Assembly (NCBI GenBank): GCA_002507205.1
Contig: DAZF01000047.1
Span: 1 to 13,264 of the forward strand
Origin: Methanolobus sp. UBA32
GTDB taxonomy: Archaea; Halobacteriota; Methanosarcinia; Methanosarcinales; Methanosarcinaceae
Length of the DNA stretch: 13,264 nucleotides
Direction: 5' to 3'
How positions within the stretch are numbered: the stretch's first letter is position 1; each line of letters opens with the position of its first letter. Of the stretch, positions 1 through 7,215 are shown piece after piece. The notes under the pieces are model-generated. The model did not search any database, was not told the DNA's origin, and saw nothing but the letters and a program-made list of their open reading frames with translations. The translations under genes were made by a program, and so were the position numbers.

Positions 1-581
1 ACATCAAGGATTTCCTGTTTTGTATCCGGCCCTGTCATTGTTACGGGTTCATCAAGGAGAAGTGCTCTTGGTTTTGCGGCAAGCTGCCTTGCCATTACAA
101 CCCTCTGTTTTTCCCCGCCGCTCAGGAGGTTGGTCGAGTGAAGGGCTTTGTTTTCCAGGCCAACGAGTTTCATGTACGGCATAGCTTCTTCTAAGAGCTC
201 CTCATACTCTTCGGTTCCGGTGCTCGGAATGGCTTCATGCCCTATTCTGAGGTAATTCAGTTTCCTCATGATATTTTCTATTGCAGGACCGTTCCAGAGT
301 CCGAAGTTTCGCTGAAGGTGTATCGCGGTTACACTTTTTAGAAACTTTTCTCCCTCATATCCCGAATCCGGGGCAACAATCTTTCCATCGATTTCTACAG
401 TCCCGTCATTGAAAGGTTCTACTCCACGGATAATCCGCAACAGAGTCGATTTTCCACTTCCGCTTCGACCTGTAATTCCAAGGATCTCTCCATCCTCCAC
501 CGTGAGGTCGATATGGTCCAATACCCTTATTTTTTCGGAGCGTACCTCATAATCTTTTACCAGATTGGAAATTCTGATCAT
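1..581 (-). CDS. ABC-type ATPase, AtwA-like (methyl-CoM reductase component A2 family), N-terminal part only
   Basis: The reading frame is open from the start at 581 to the left edge, giving 193 N-terminal residues; the C-terminus is outside the window. It encodes one complete set of ABC nucleotide-binding motifs: Walker [13 protein letters not shown], a Q-loop region ([12 protein letters not shown]), ABC signature LSGGEKQR and Walker B ALLLDEP. There is no membrane segment. The start is chosen at 581, not at the ATG at 587, because AGAGGT lies six bases upstream of 581 and directly abuts 587. The wording around the motifs (IRGVEPF after Walker [19 protein letters not shown] after Walker B) recalls the methanogen proteins called methyl-coenzyme M reductase component A2 (AtwA), ATPases with two ABC domains that help reductively activate methyl-CoM reductase. 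If so, a second ABC domain should follow to the left. The family call is from memory of sequence style; an ABC transporter ATPase is the alternative. Confidence 0.7.
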   Translation of the reverse strand, partial: MIRISNLVKDYEVRSEKIRVLDHIDLTVEDGEILGITGRSGSGKSTLLRIIRGVEPFNDGTVEIDGKIVAPDSGYEGEKFLKSVTAIHLQRNFGLWNGPAIENIMRKLNYLRIGHEAIPSTGTEEYEELLEEAMPYMKLVGLENKALHSTNLLSGGEKQRVVMARQLAAKPRALLLDEPVTMTGPDTKQEILD

Positions 582-946
582 AATCATACCTCTTAGTGTT
601 AATTGCAAGTTAAAGAGCCCGACGTGGGGGTTGAAAGCTTTGTTCTTCCTTTAAGAATCTGTTTGCGCTTTCCTGTTTTTTTGGACTCCATGAAACTAAC
701 AAACATTATGTATTGAAACAGGATTACTAAAATAGGACTCAAATATTAACTTTTAATCTATTTATTATAATTGGCTGCCTGTGAGCTGCCTGCAAATCGC
801 TGAAATACATATCCAAGAAAGTTAAGCACAAGATTGTTTCTAAGTATAAAAACGGTTTCAGAAATAAAAAGTTTAGGTATGTATAAATGAACAGTGTAAT
901 TTAAGTGTAAAATAAAAATTCTGCGATGCAACCTATGTTTATGAAT
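582..946. other. intergenic region between the MTH865-like gene and the ABC ATPase gene
   Basis: This 365-base gap holds no convincing gene. Near its right end a T-rich run on the minus strand (about 909-920) could end the MTH865-like transcript. AT-rich, TATA-like stretches on the minus strand lie around 757-772 and 880-890 and could serve the ABC ATPase gene, which would then have a long leader. The octamer GCTGCCTG occurs twice (774-781 and 785-792). No tRNA-like or strongly folded RNA was recognised. Confidence 0.5.
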
Positions 947-1186
947 TTAAAGCCCGGCTCTTTCAACCAGGAGATTTGCTATATCTTTTACATCTTTGAA
1001 CGGAAAGTCTTTTTCAGTAATAAGACTTCTTGCTTCTGCTGCCGTAACCTCAGTGCCGCCTATTATGCATGTGGTATCCAGTCCTTCGGGTAAAGCAGCA
1101 ATCAGTTCTTCAAGTGAGTTAATTGGAAACCTTGCGTCTTTAAGAATTTCAATTATTTGTTCATAAACCTCTTCTCTTACGTTCAT
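947..1186 (-). CDS. MTH865-family small protein
   Basis: This encodes 79 residues starting MNVREEVYEQ and ending LLVERAGL. It resembles the MTH865 family of small helical proteins, whose Methanothermobacter member has a solved structure but no known function. The family marks visible are the FPINS.EEL.AALP stretch, DTTC, the VTA.EA segment and a conserved DFPFK followed by a C-terminal helix ending in AGL. The frame is open upstream to an ATG at 1294, but a strong AGGAGG lies just before the ATG at 1186, and the upstream extension is a lysine-rich low-complexity stretch, so the longer start is rejected. It is a single-gene unit, with gaps of about 360 bases on both sides. No function can be assigned. 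Confidence 0.85.
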   Translation of the reverse strand: MNVREEVYEQIIEILKDARFPINSLEELIAALPEGLDTTCIIGGTEVTAAEARSLITEKDFPFKDVKDIANLLVERAGL

Positions 1187-1546
1187 TTTTTCCTCCTCTT
1201 TCTTCTGCTGGACCATTTTCTTATTCTGCACCCGTATCTCTCTTTTTAGTAGTCTCTTATTTATCTCCCTTATTATAGTATCCTTAATCTGCATAACTTA
1301 ATCTACACATTGAAGAGACTGCTGGGACTTATTTGCTTTATTTTTTATTCATTTATCCCACAGAAAACGACAGAAAAAATCGACAGATAAAGCCTGGTTA
1401 ACATCTTTAAAACAGACTTAAAAAATGAATGTTAAAAAATAATATTCAAAATAATATTTAATATGTTTGAGTGGAACTGATTAAGTGCAGATACTTTTTA
1501 AACTGCAAAAAAACAGGCAGCACACCATAAACTACTGAAAACGGAA
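1187..1546. other. intergenic region, MTH865-like promoter and GGGP synthase terminator
   Basis: This 360-base gap contains the ribosome binding site of the MTH865-like gene (AGGAGG, about 1191-1197 on the minus strand) and an AT-rich block at about 1425-1465 with AATAATATT repeated, which could hold its TATA element. Near the right end lies the T-run that probably ends the L40e/GGGP synthase transcript. I see no further gene. Confidence 0.5.
1503..1522 (-). terminator. T-run terminator of the L40e/GGGP synthase operon
   Basis: On the minus strand, about 34 bases after the GGGP synthase stop, seven T residues (1507-1513) are flanked by CTGC and GCAG. A T-run of this kind is the usual archaeal intrinsic termination signal; the flanking inverted bases are probably too short to matter. 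Confidence 0.45.
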
Positions 1547-2290
1547 TCATCTTTTTATGGCTGATACAATCTCAGCCACCTTTGCAGCAACGTCTTTTAC
1601 TTCTTCAACAATTGTGCCGGTGACGATCATATCCGCACCCGCAGAGGTACAGAGTTTTGCAGCTTGCGCGTCTCTGATCCCGCCGCCAACAATGAGCTTG
1701 TTTTCTCCGAGTACATGTTTAACAGCCCCTATCATTTCGGGGTTGACAGGTGTATCGGCCCCTGACCCTGCTTCAAGGTATGTATAATGCATGCCAAGGT
1801 ATTTGCCTGCAAGGGCATAAACCGCAGCAATTTCAGGCTTCTTCCTGGGGATCAGTTTTGCGTCTCCTACCCAGCCAACAGTGCCTCCAGGCTCAACTAT
1901 CAGGTATGCCATGGATATTGGTTCTATCTGGCTTCTGTATACAAGCGGAGCTCCAAGCACCTGGTTTGTAATTACATATCCTATATCTCTGGAGTTCAAA
2001 AGGCTCATAAAAAATACTGCATCTGCGTATTTGCTGAGCCCGGCCGAACTTCCCGGGAAAAGGATGGTAGGGACGTTTATATTTTCTTTTATTTTTATTA
2101 CAGTCTCATCTAACAGGGTCCCCGACGCGCCGGTTGAGCCCCCTATCATGATGGCATCAGTGCCCCCTTCAACTGCTGCAAGAGCAATTTCGGCGGCCCT
2201 ATCAGGCGCCTGAGACGCTGGGTCGATAAGGGTAAGATGAACTTTTCCGTCCTTTTCAATAATCTTCTGGAGGTGTGCTTCCACCTGCAA
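1547..2290 (-). CDS. geranylgeranylglyceryl phosphate synthase (GGGP synthase, PcrB family)
   Basis: The enzyme joins geranylgeranyl diphosphate to sn-glycerol-1-phosphate through an ether bond, the first committed step of archaeal membrane lipid synthesis. The 247-residue protein is full length for the family and has its TIM-barrel motifs: LTLIDP near residue 19 with the metal-binding Asp23, IMIGGSTG (47-54), YLEAGSGA (171-178), and the phosphate-binding VGGGIR (201-206) and VTGT (223-226). The start is a TTG at 2290; no in-frame ATG lies near, and GGGAG at the end of the preceding L40e gene may act as its ribosome binding site. A GTG at 2284 is an alternative start. Only six bases separate it from the L40e stop, so the two form an operon that couples a ribosomal protein with lipid synthesis. 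Confidence 0.95.
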   Translation of the reverse strand: MQVEAHLQKIIEKDGKVHLTLIDPASQAPDRAAEIALAAVEGGTDAIMIGGSTGASGTLLDETVIKIKENINVPTILFPGSSAGLSKYADAVFFMSLLNSRDIGYVITNQVLGAPLVYRSQIEPISMAYLIVEPGGTVGWVGDAKLIPRKKPEIAAVYALAGKYLGMHYTYLEAGSGADTPVNPEMIGAVKHVLGENKLIVGGGIRDAQAAKLCTSAGADMIVTGTIVEEVKDVAAKVAEIVSAIKR

Positions 2291-2296
2291 AAAAGA

Positions 2297-2458
<162 letters not shown>

Positions 2459-2482
2459 CTATTACTTTTTATTATCAATACG

Positions 2483-2490
2483 GTATATAG
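2483..2490 (-). promoter_or_regulatory. candidate TATA box for the L40e operon
   Basis: CTATATAC on the minus strand lies about 40 bases upstream of the L40e start, which would place the transcript start about 13-15 bases before the ATG. Another TATA-like stretch (about 2512-2519) is a second option. Confidence 0.35.
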
Positions 2491-2718
2491 CCCGCTTAAT
2501 GGATGTTAAGACATATAATGTTTTTCATCAAAAATTTCCGCTGCTTATTGTGTTTGCAATCCGTTTTTCTCTTCTCTCTCATGACCTGATTTTTCCTTTT
2601 TAGCATTCCATACTCAAAGTTTATTTATGGGTTTATTGTTTACTCCGTACCTGTACAGGCTGAAGTTACAGGTTGTGCATAATATTAATTGTACTTTATT
2701 TGATGGTAATGATCTTAT

Positions 2719-2771
2719 AATGCCGGCATTTCTGGCAGTGAACTCATTATATTGCCAGTAGCAGACTGGCA
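2719..2771. repeat. cluster of TGCCA/TGGCA palindromes
   Basis: AATGCCGGCATT at 2719-2730 is a perfect palindrome. It is followed by CTGGCA (2732-2737), and by TGCCAGT (2753-2759) and ACTGGCA (2765-2771), which form a perfect seven-base inverted repeat with a five-base spacer. TGGCATTAAA (2767-2776) recurs as TGGTATTAAA (2787-2796) exactly 20 bases on. The arrangement looks like repeated regulator half-sites upstream of purB, but no known operator is recognised. Confidence 0.5.
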
Positions 2772-2810
2772 TTAAAAATTCGTAAGTGGTATTAAAGTTG
2801 CATAATTCAC

Positions 2811-2867
2811 GAATTACTCAGGCTAAGGGTAATCTAGTCTAAGGACAATCTTAGCCTGGAGTAATTC
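2811..2867. repeat. 17-base near-perfect inverted repeat upstream of purB
   Basis: GAATTACTCAGGCTAAG (2811-2827) is matched by its reverse complement at 2850-2867 with one extra G, around a 22-base loop that itself contains further CTAAG copies. Transcribed, it would fold into a strong hairpin. It lies 115 bases before the purB start with no T-run after it, so a terminator is unlikely; a regulatory leader structure, an operator or a remnant of a small mobile element are the options. Confidence 0.7.
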
Positions 2868-2908
2868 AAGCAAAAATAACAGGTTCAGAGCATTAAAGAC
2901 TGGAATTA

Positions 2909-2934
2909 CATCCAAGTTAAACATCCAAGTTAAA
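2909..2934. repeat. tandem 13-base direct repeat
   Basis: CATCCAAGTTAAA occurs twice back to back, without mismatches, 48 bases upstream of the purB start. It may be a slippage duplication or a pair of binding sites in the leader. Confidence 0.8.
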
Positions 2935-2981
2935 TCAAACCCGGGATTTGATTAATTCCCGATTCCAGTAAGGTGATTGAT

Positions 2982-4319
2982 GTGGCTATCCATCCTATAG
3001 AATACCGATACGGTACAGCGGAAATGAAGTATGTATGGAGTCAGGAAAACAGACTTGCTAAGATCTTACAGACCGAGGCAGCCCTTGCCCGGGCAGAAGC
3101 TGATATGGGACTTATCCCTGCAGAGGCAGCTGAAATCATATCCGAATGCATTACCTATGTAAAAGCAGAAAGGGTCGATGAAATCGAAGCTGAGATCCAT
3201 CATGATATGATGGCTGTTGTTGTTGCGATTTCAGAGAAATGCAGGGATGACGCAGGAAAGTGGGTCCACTTCGGAGCAACTTCAAACGATATGCTCGATA
3301 CGGCAACAGCTCTCCAGATAAAAGATGCAATTAATATACTGGAAGATAAGCTCAAAGCCCTGCTCAAAGTTCTGGTAAACCAGGCAGAAGTCCACAAGAA
3401 TACGGTATGTTGCGGAAGGACTCACGGGCAAATAGGTGTTCCGACAACCTACGGACTTCGTTTTGCAATCTGGGCTTCCGAGGTCTCAAGGCACCTTGAC
3501 CGCCTCTATGAACTGACTCCAAGGGCTACCGTAGGGCAGATGACGGGAGCTGTCGGGACTCAGGCAGCTTTTGGAAAATCAGGGGTACTGATCCAGAAAC
3601 TTACAATGCAGCACCTCGGAATAGGGTCGGTGGATGTCTCAAACCAGATCATCCAGAGGGACAGGCACGCCGAGTTTGTTATGTGGATGGCAAATGTAGT
3701 TACAACACTGGACAAGATCGGGATCGAAATCAGGACTCTTCAACGCAGTGAGATCGCCGAGATAGAGGAAAGTTTCGGGAAAAAGCAGGTAGGTTCATCC
3801 ACCATGCCTCACAAGCGTAATCCTATCAAGTCCGAACAGATATGCGGTCTTGCAAGGATTGTGCGTGCAATGATCGAACCAGAACTCCAGAATAACACTC
3901 TCTGGGATGAAAGGGACCTGACCAACTCCTCATGCGAAAGAATAGTTTTCCCTGAGGCATGTGTTCTTACAGATCACATAATAAAACTCGCAATTGGTGT
4001 AATCGAGAACCTCAGGTTCTACCCTGAGAACATCCGCCGTAACCTTGACCTTCTCAGAGGTCTGAACATGGGTGAGGCTGTAATGATAGAACTTGCAAAA
4101 CGTGGTGTCGGTCGTCAGGAAGCCCACGAGCTTGTGCGTTCCAGTGCAATGGAAGCCCACGAAACAGGTAAACACTTCAAGGCCATCCTGCTGGCAAATC
4201 CAAACGTTGCAAACTACCTGAGTGAAGACGATATTATCAATCTTGTAGACCCGGACAGGTACATTGGTACTGCCGTGGAACAGGTAGAGGCAGTAGTTGC
4301 CAAGCTGAAGAGGAATTGA
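2982..4319 (+). CDS. purB: adenylosuccinate lyase
   Basis: PurB removes fumarate from SAICAR in the purine pathway and from adenylosuccinate on the way to AMP. The protein has the fumarase/aspartase superfamily layout: HFGATSND near residue 96, GRTHGQ with catalytic His148, and the signature loop GSSTMPHKRNP (271-281) with the mobile catalytic serine. At 445 residues it is normal length. The start is placed at the GTG at 2982 (protein MAIHPIEYRYG), because AAGGTGA lies five bases upstream; a GTG at 2973 would add three residues but overlaps that binding site. It stands alone, facing the histidine kinase gene with 14 bases between stop codons. The repeat-rich region upstream may control it. 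Confidence 0.95.
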   Translation: MAIHPIEYRYGTAEMKYVWSQENRLAKILQTEAALARAEADMGLIPAEAAEIISECITYVKAERVDEIEAEIHHDMMAVVVAISEKCRDDAGKWVHFGATSNDMLDTATALQIKDAINILEDKLKALLKVLVNQAEVHKNTVCCGRTHGQIGVPTTYGLRFAIWASEVSRHLDRLYELTPRATVGQMTGAVGTQAAFGKSGVLIQKLTMQHLGIGSVDVSNQIIQRDRHAEFVMWMANVVTTLDKIGIEIRTLQRSEIAEIEESFGKKQVGSSTMPHKRNPIKSEQICGLARIVRAMIEPELQNNTLWDERDLTNSSCERIVFPEACVLTDHIIKLAIGVIENLRFYPENIRRNLDLLRGLNMGEAVMIELAKRGVGRQEAHELVRSSAMEAHETGKHFKAILLANPNVANYLSEDDIINLVDPDRYIGTAVEQVEAVVAKLKRN

Positions 4320-4333
4320 TTTCCTCTTTTAAT

Positions 4334-6967
4334 CTATTTTTCAAGGTCCTGTTTTACAAACTCTATCTCGTTTTTCATTTGTTCCAGCAGATCGGGAATA
4401 ATTTCTCCATTGATCTCAATGGCCTCTTCAAGTTCCTTTGCCAGATTGCCGAGGATATTAAAATTAATATTAAGTGCAGCTCCTTTCATCTTATGGGCAT
4501 GAGCTTTTACTCCCTGTACATTTTTATTTGAAAGGTCTGTTATTATATCTTCCAGATTAGATGTAATAGATCCAATGGCCATGGAAGTCAACATGCAGTA
4601 CAATTCTTCATTCTCATTTATTGCTTCCAATAATTTATCTTTATCGAAATGTACAGGCTTAATGGAAGCATCAATGCCATCGTCATTCCTATTGATCTCT
4701 ATCATGAAAAGCCATTTATCCAGGATGTGCTGAATCACGTTGGAAACGATGGGTTTGGTGATCTGATCATCCATGCCTGCTTGCAGGCAGCGTTCCTTTT
4801 CACCCTTAAATGCATTTGCAGTAATGGCTATAATTGGTGTGCGTATTCTATTTTGTGACTCCAGTTTTCTGATTTCCCGGGAGGCGTCGTAACCATCCAT
4901 TTCAGGCATTTGTATATCCATGAAGATAAGATCAGGCTTCTTTTCGTTGAATATCCGAATGACTTCTGTTCCAGTCCCTGCTTTCAATATTTCTGCTTTA
5001 GGTAGTAATCTGGAAATAATGATTGAAGCCAATTCCATATTTGTCTGATTGTCTTCAGCTATTAATATGGAATATTTTGCTTTCTTCTTATCTTCTATGA
5101 GAACTGTGCAGGGATTTTCTGGAACATCTGTAGTAATTGTTTCTTCTTCTTCTTTTACAGGGAGAACAACCATAAAATAAAATGTGCTTCCTTTTCCAGG
5201 TTCGCTTTCAAGCTCAAGCTTAGACCCCATCATTTCCAGAAGTCTGTTTGAGATGGTTAGTCCAAGTCCGGTTCCGCCATATCTGCGGCTTATGGATCCG
5301 TCTTCCTGTGAAAATGAATCGAATATCCTGCTTCTGTTCTTTTCTGCAATTCCGATTCCGGTATCTTTTACTGAGAATGTCAGCCCAACCTTATACGTGT
5401 TATCAGGGACTGTGGATGTTTCAACTTTAAGTTCGATTTCCCCTTTCTCAGTGAACTTAATGGCATTACTCAACAGATTGATCAGTATCTGTCTCAATCG
5501 CAAATCGTCAACAATAATATGTTGTGGTAGTTCAGATACTACGTTCAATTTAAGCTCAAGCTTTTTTTCATGTGCTTTGTATTTTACAACATCTGTAATT
5601 TGGTTAAGCAACTCTACAAGGTCTGTTATTTCAGGGTCAAGTTCCAGTTTTCCGGCTTCAATTTTTGAAAAATCCAGTACATCATTGACCAGATCGAGTA
5701 ATGTATTTGCAGATGTATAAACTGTTTTCATGTAATGCAACTGAGAATCTGTAAGTTCAGTTTCCATCAGTATATCTGAAAAACCAATAACTCCATTAAG
5801 GGGTGTGCGAATCTCATGGCTCATGTTGGCAAGGAACTCACTTTTGGCACGATTTGCCATTTCTGCCTGAGCGGCCATGTTTTGTGCACGGGCTGTGGCT
5901 TCCTCAAGATATCTGTTAGTTTCAAGCAGTGTTTCTTCTGCTTTTTTCTTCTCCGTGATATCTCGGAGGGCGATCATTTGTCCTATTATGTTCTCATTAT
6001 CATCTAAAAGCGAAAGAAAATCCACATTCAACCAGACATATGCCCCATCAATGTTCCTGTTTACCTCGATACTGCCTATTCCATCCGTATTCTGCCTGTT
6101 GTTAATAAGTTCTGGCCATAAAACCAGTACTTTGGAAGCATGTTTTCCAATGTCCTCTGATGTAAGCTCAAGATATCTCATGGCGGAATGATTATAATCA
6201 ACTATTCTTTGCATTCCATCGAGAACTATTACTCCGTCAGGCAGTTTCCCGAATAATAAACTACGTGCCAGAGGAGCTACGTCCAATAGTTTGTAGTGAG
6301 TCATTCCTATATAGATCAACAGACCACTAAATGCAAGGGAATAAGGAATAGGATCAAGACCAAGTGGTACCATCTTGCCAATGTAAAGTAATAATGCTAA
6401 AAAAGGAACCAGTGTACCGATCATTACTATGGTGACCTGCTTTCGAAAAGCGGGTATTATTTCCAGCCACATTTTCAGAAGAAGGATTATGCTGAAAATG
6501 ATGCAGGCAATTCCATAGAACTGCTGAACCCCATACCATATGCCTGGTTCGAATACAAGGCTGGGGAATATGGTTTCAGAGCTCAGGAATATCCCTTTGT
6601 GATATAATGTGTGTTTTCCGGTGGTAAACACAAGAATCAGAGTAATCAATGGAATAGCAAAGGTTGCAACAATTGCAGCTGTGCTCAACCAGTGTTTTTT
6701 TCCTGTGTATTTAATCGCAAAAATAAGCATAAAAGCGGGTATAAATGGAATTCCGATGTATTCAAGTTTATAGAACGTTAAAGCAGAATTCAATGTTGTT
6801 GACGATATCTCTAATGCATAGAAAAACGCATAAATTATGCTAGAACCTAATAGTAAAGAAAAACAGGTGGCACCGGCAGTGTCTTTATGCTTAGGAATGT
6901 GGAATACCAGTACACTCAGGATACATGCCAGAACAATTAAGGGGATTGCATAGTAATTGAGGTACAT
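4334..6967 (-). CDS. hybrid sensor histidine kinase: 7TM sensor, PAS, HisKA, HATPase, REC, Hpt
   Basis: The 877-residue protein carries a complete phosphorelay. About seven hydrophobic segments fill residues 5-225, as in the histidine-kinase 7TM N-terminal domain. A PAS domain follows (about 240-340), then HisKA with phospho-acceptor His384 in [10 protein letters not shown], and an ATPase domain with N-box (NLLSNAIKF, 497-505), G1 DTGIGI (535-540) and G2 GGTGLGL (564-570). A receiver domain (about 632-750) has Glu638/Asp639, phospho-acceptor Asp684 in [10 protein letters not shown], Thr716 and Lys738. A C-terminal Hpt domain has His825 in HKMKG. All key residues are present, so it should be active. 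The ligand and the final response regulator are unknown; none is encoded nearby. The ATG at 6967 has only a weak purine-rich site upstream (AGAAGAAG). Architecture of this type is common in Methanosarcinales and probably bacterial in origin. Confidence 0.93.
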   Translation of the reverse strand: MYLNYYAIPLIVLACILSVLVFHIPKHKDTAGATCFSLLLGSSIIYAFFYALEISSTTLNSALTFYKLEYIGIPFIPAFMLIFAIKYTGKKHWLSTAAIVATFAIPLITLILVFTTGKHTLYHKGIFLSSETIFPSLVFEPGIWYGVQQFYGIACIIFSIILLLKMWLEIIPAFRKQVTIVMIGTLVPFLALLLYIGKMVPLGLDPIPYSLAFSGLLIYIGMTHYKLLDVAPLARSLLFGKLPDGVIVLDGMQRIVDYNHSAMRYLELTSEDIGKHASKVLVLWPELINNRQNTDGIGSIEVNRNIDGAYVWLNVDFLSLLDDNENIIGQMIALRDITEKKKAEETLLETNRYLEEATARAQNMAAQAEMANRAKSEFLANMSHEIRTPLNGVIGFSDILMETELTDSQLHYMKTVYTSANTLLDLVNDVLDFSKIEAGKLELDPEITDLVELLNQITDVVKYKAHEKKLELKLNVVSELPQHIIVDDLRLRQILINLLSNAIKFTEKGEIELKVETSTVPDNTYKVGLTFSVKDTGIGIAEKNRSRIFDSFSQEDGSISRRYGGTGLGLTISNRLLEMMGSKLELESEPGKGSTFYFMVVLPVKEEEETITTDVPENPCTVLIEDKKKAKYSILIAEDNQTNMELASIIISRLLPKAEILKAGTGTEVIRIFNEKKPDLIFMDIQMPEMDGYDASREIRKLESQNRIRTPIIAITANAFKGEKERCLQAGMDDQITKPIVSNVIQHILDKWLFMIEINRNDDGIDASIKPVHFDKDKLLEAINENEELYCMLTSMAIGSITSNLEDIITDLSNKNVQGVKAHAHKMKGAALNINFNILGNLAKELEEAIEINGEIIPDLLEQMKNEIEFVKQDLEK

Positions 6968-7094
6968 GTTGCTTCTTCTGCTGCATCATACAGCATTTTT
7001 GTAATTGTTTTTCAGATATTGAAATATAGGCCCATTTTCAGATGATTCTGATTATGAGCTTATAAAATCTATAAGGGAGTATTATATTACATGT

Positions 7095-7137
7095 CTATAA
7101 TATATAAATTTATATTGTTGTATGAATTATATATTCA
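7095..7137 (-). promoter_or_regulatory. candidate promoter region of the histidine kinase gene
   Basis: Several TATA-like runs on the minus strand (TTTATATATTATAG at about 7095-7109, and AATATATAAT near 7127-7136) lie 130-170 bases upstream of the kinase start. If used, the transcript has a long leader, which is frequent in Methanosarcina. TTTCA-ATATC-TGAAA within the leader could form only a small hairpin. Confidence 0.35.
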
Positions 7138-7175
7138 AATTGGTTGACTCTGTGCCTGAGTACAATTGAATAGAG

Positions 7176-7190
7176 CAAAATAAAAAAGTG
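7176..7190 (-). terminator. T-rich terminator after uvrA
   Basis: About 26 bases after the uvrA stop the minus strand reads ACTTTTTTATTTTGC, a T-rich run without a strong stem, typical of archaeal termination. It suggests that uvrA and the kinase gene are separate transcripts. Confidence 0.45.
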
Positions 7191-7215
7191 TGTGAGTTGT
7201 ATGGGTATATCCCTA

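Noticed and set aside
1187..1294. Extended start of the MTH865-like gene (115 residues)
   Set aside because: The added 36 residues are Lys/Arg/Glu-rich without family similarity, while a strong AGGAGG lies before the ATG at 1186.
1557..2213. Several plus-strand frames of 73-110 codons
   Set aside because: All are antisense to the GGGP synthase gene, which has every family motif.
2811..2867. CRISPR repeat or intrinsic terminator
   Set aside because: There is only one unit without regular spacers, and no T-run follows the stem.
5184..5720. Long plus-strand frame of 178 codons
   Set aside because: It lies fully opposite the histidine kinase ATPase and HisKA domains; it is Ser-rich with no recognisable domain, an antisense shadow.
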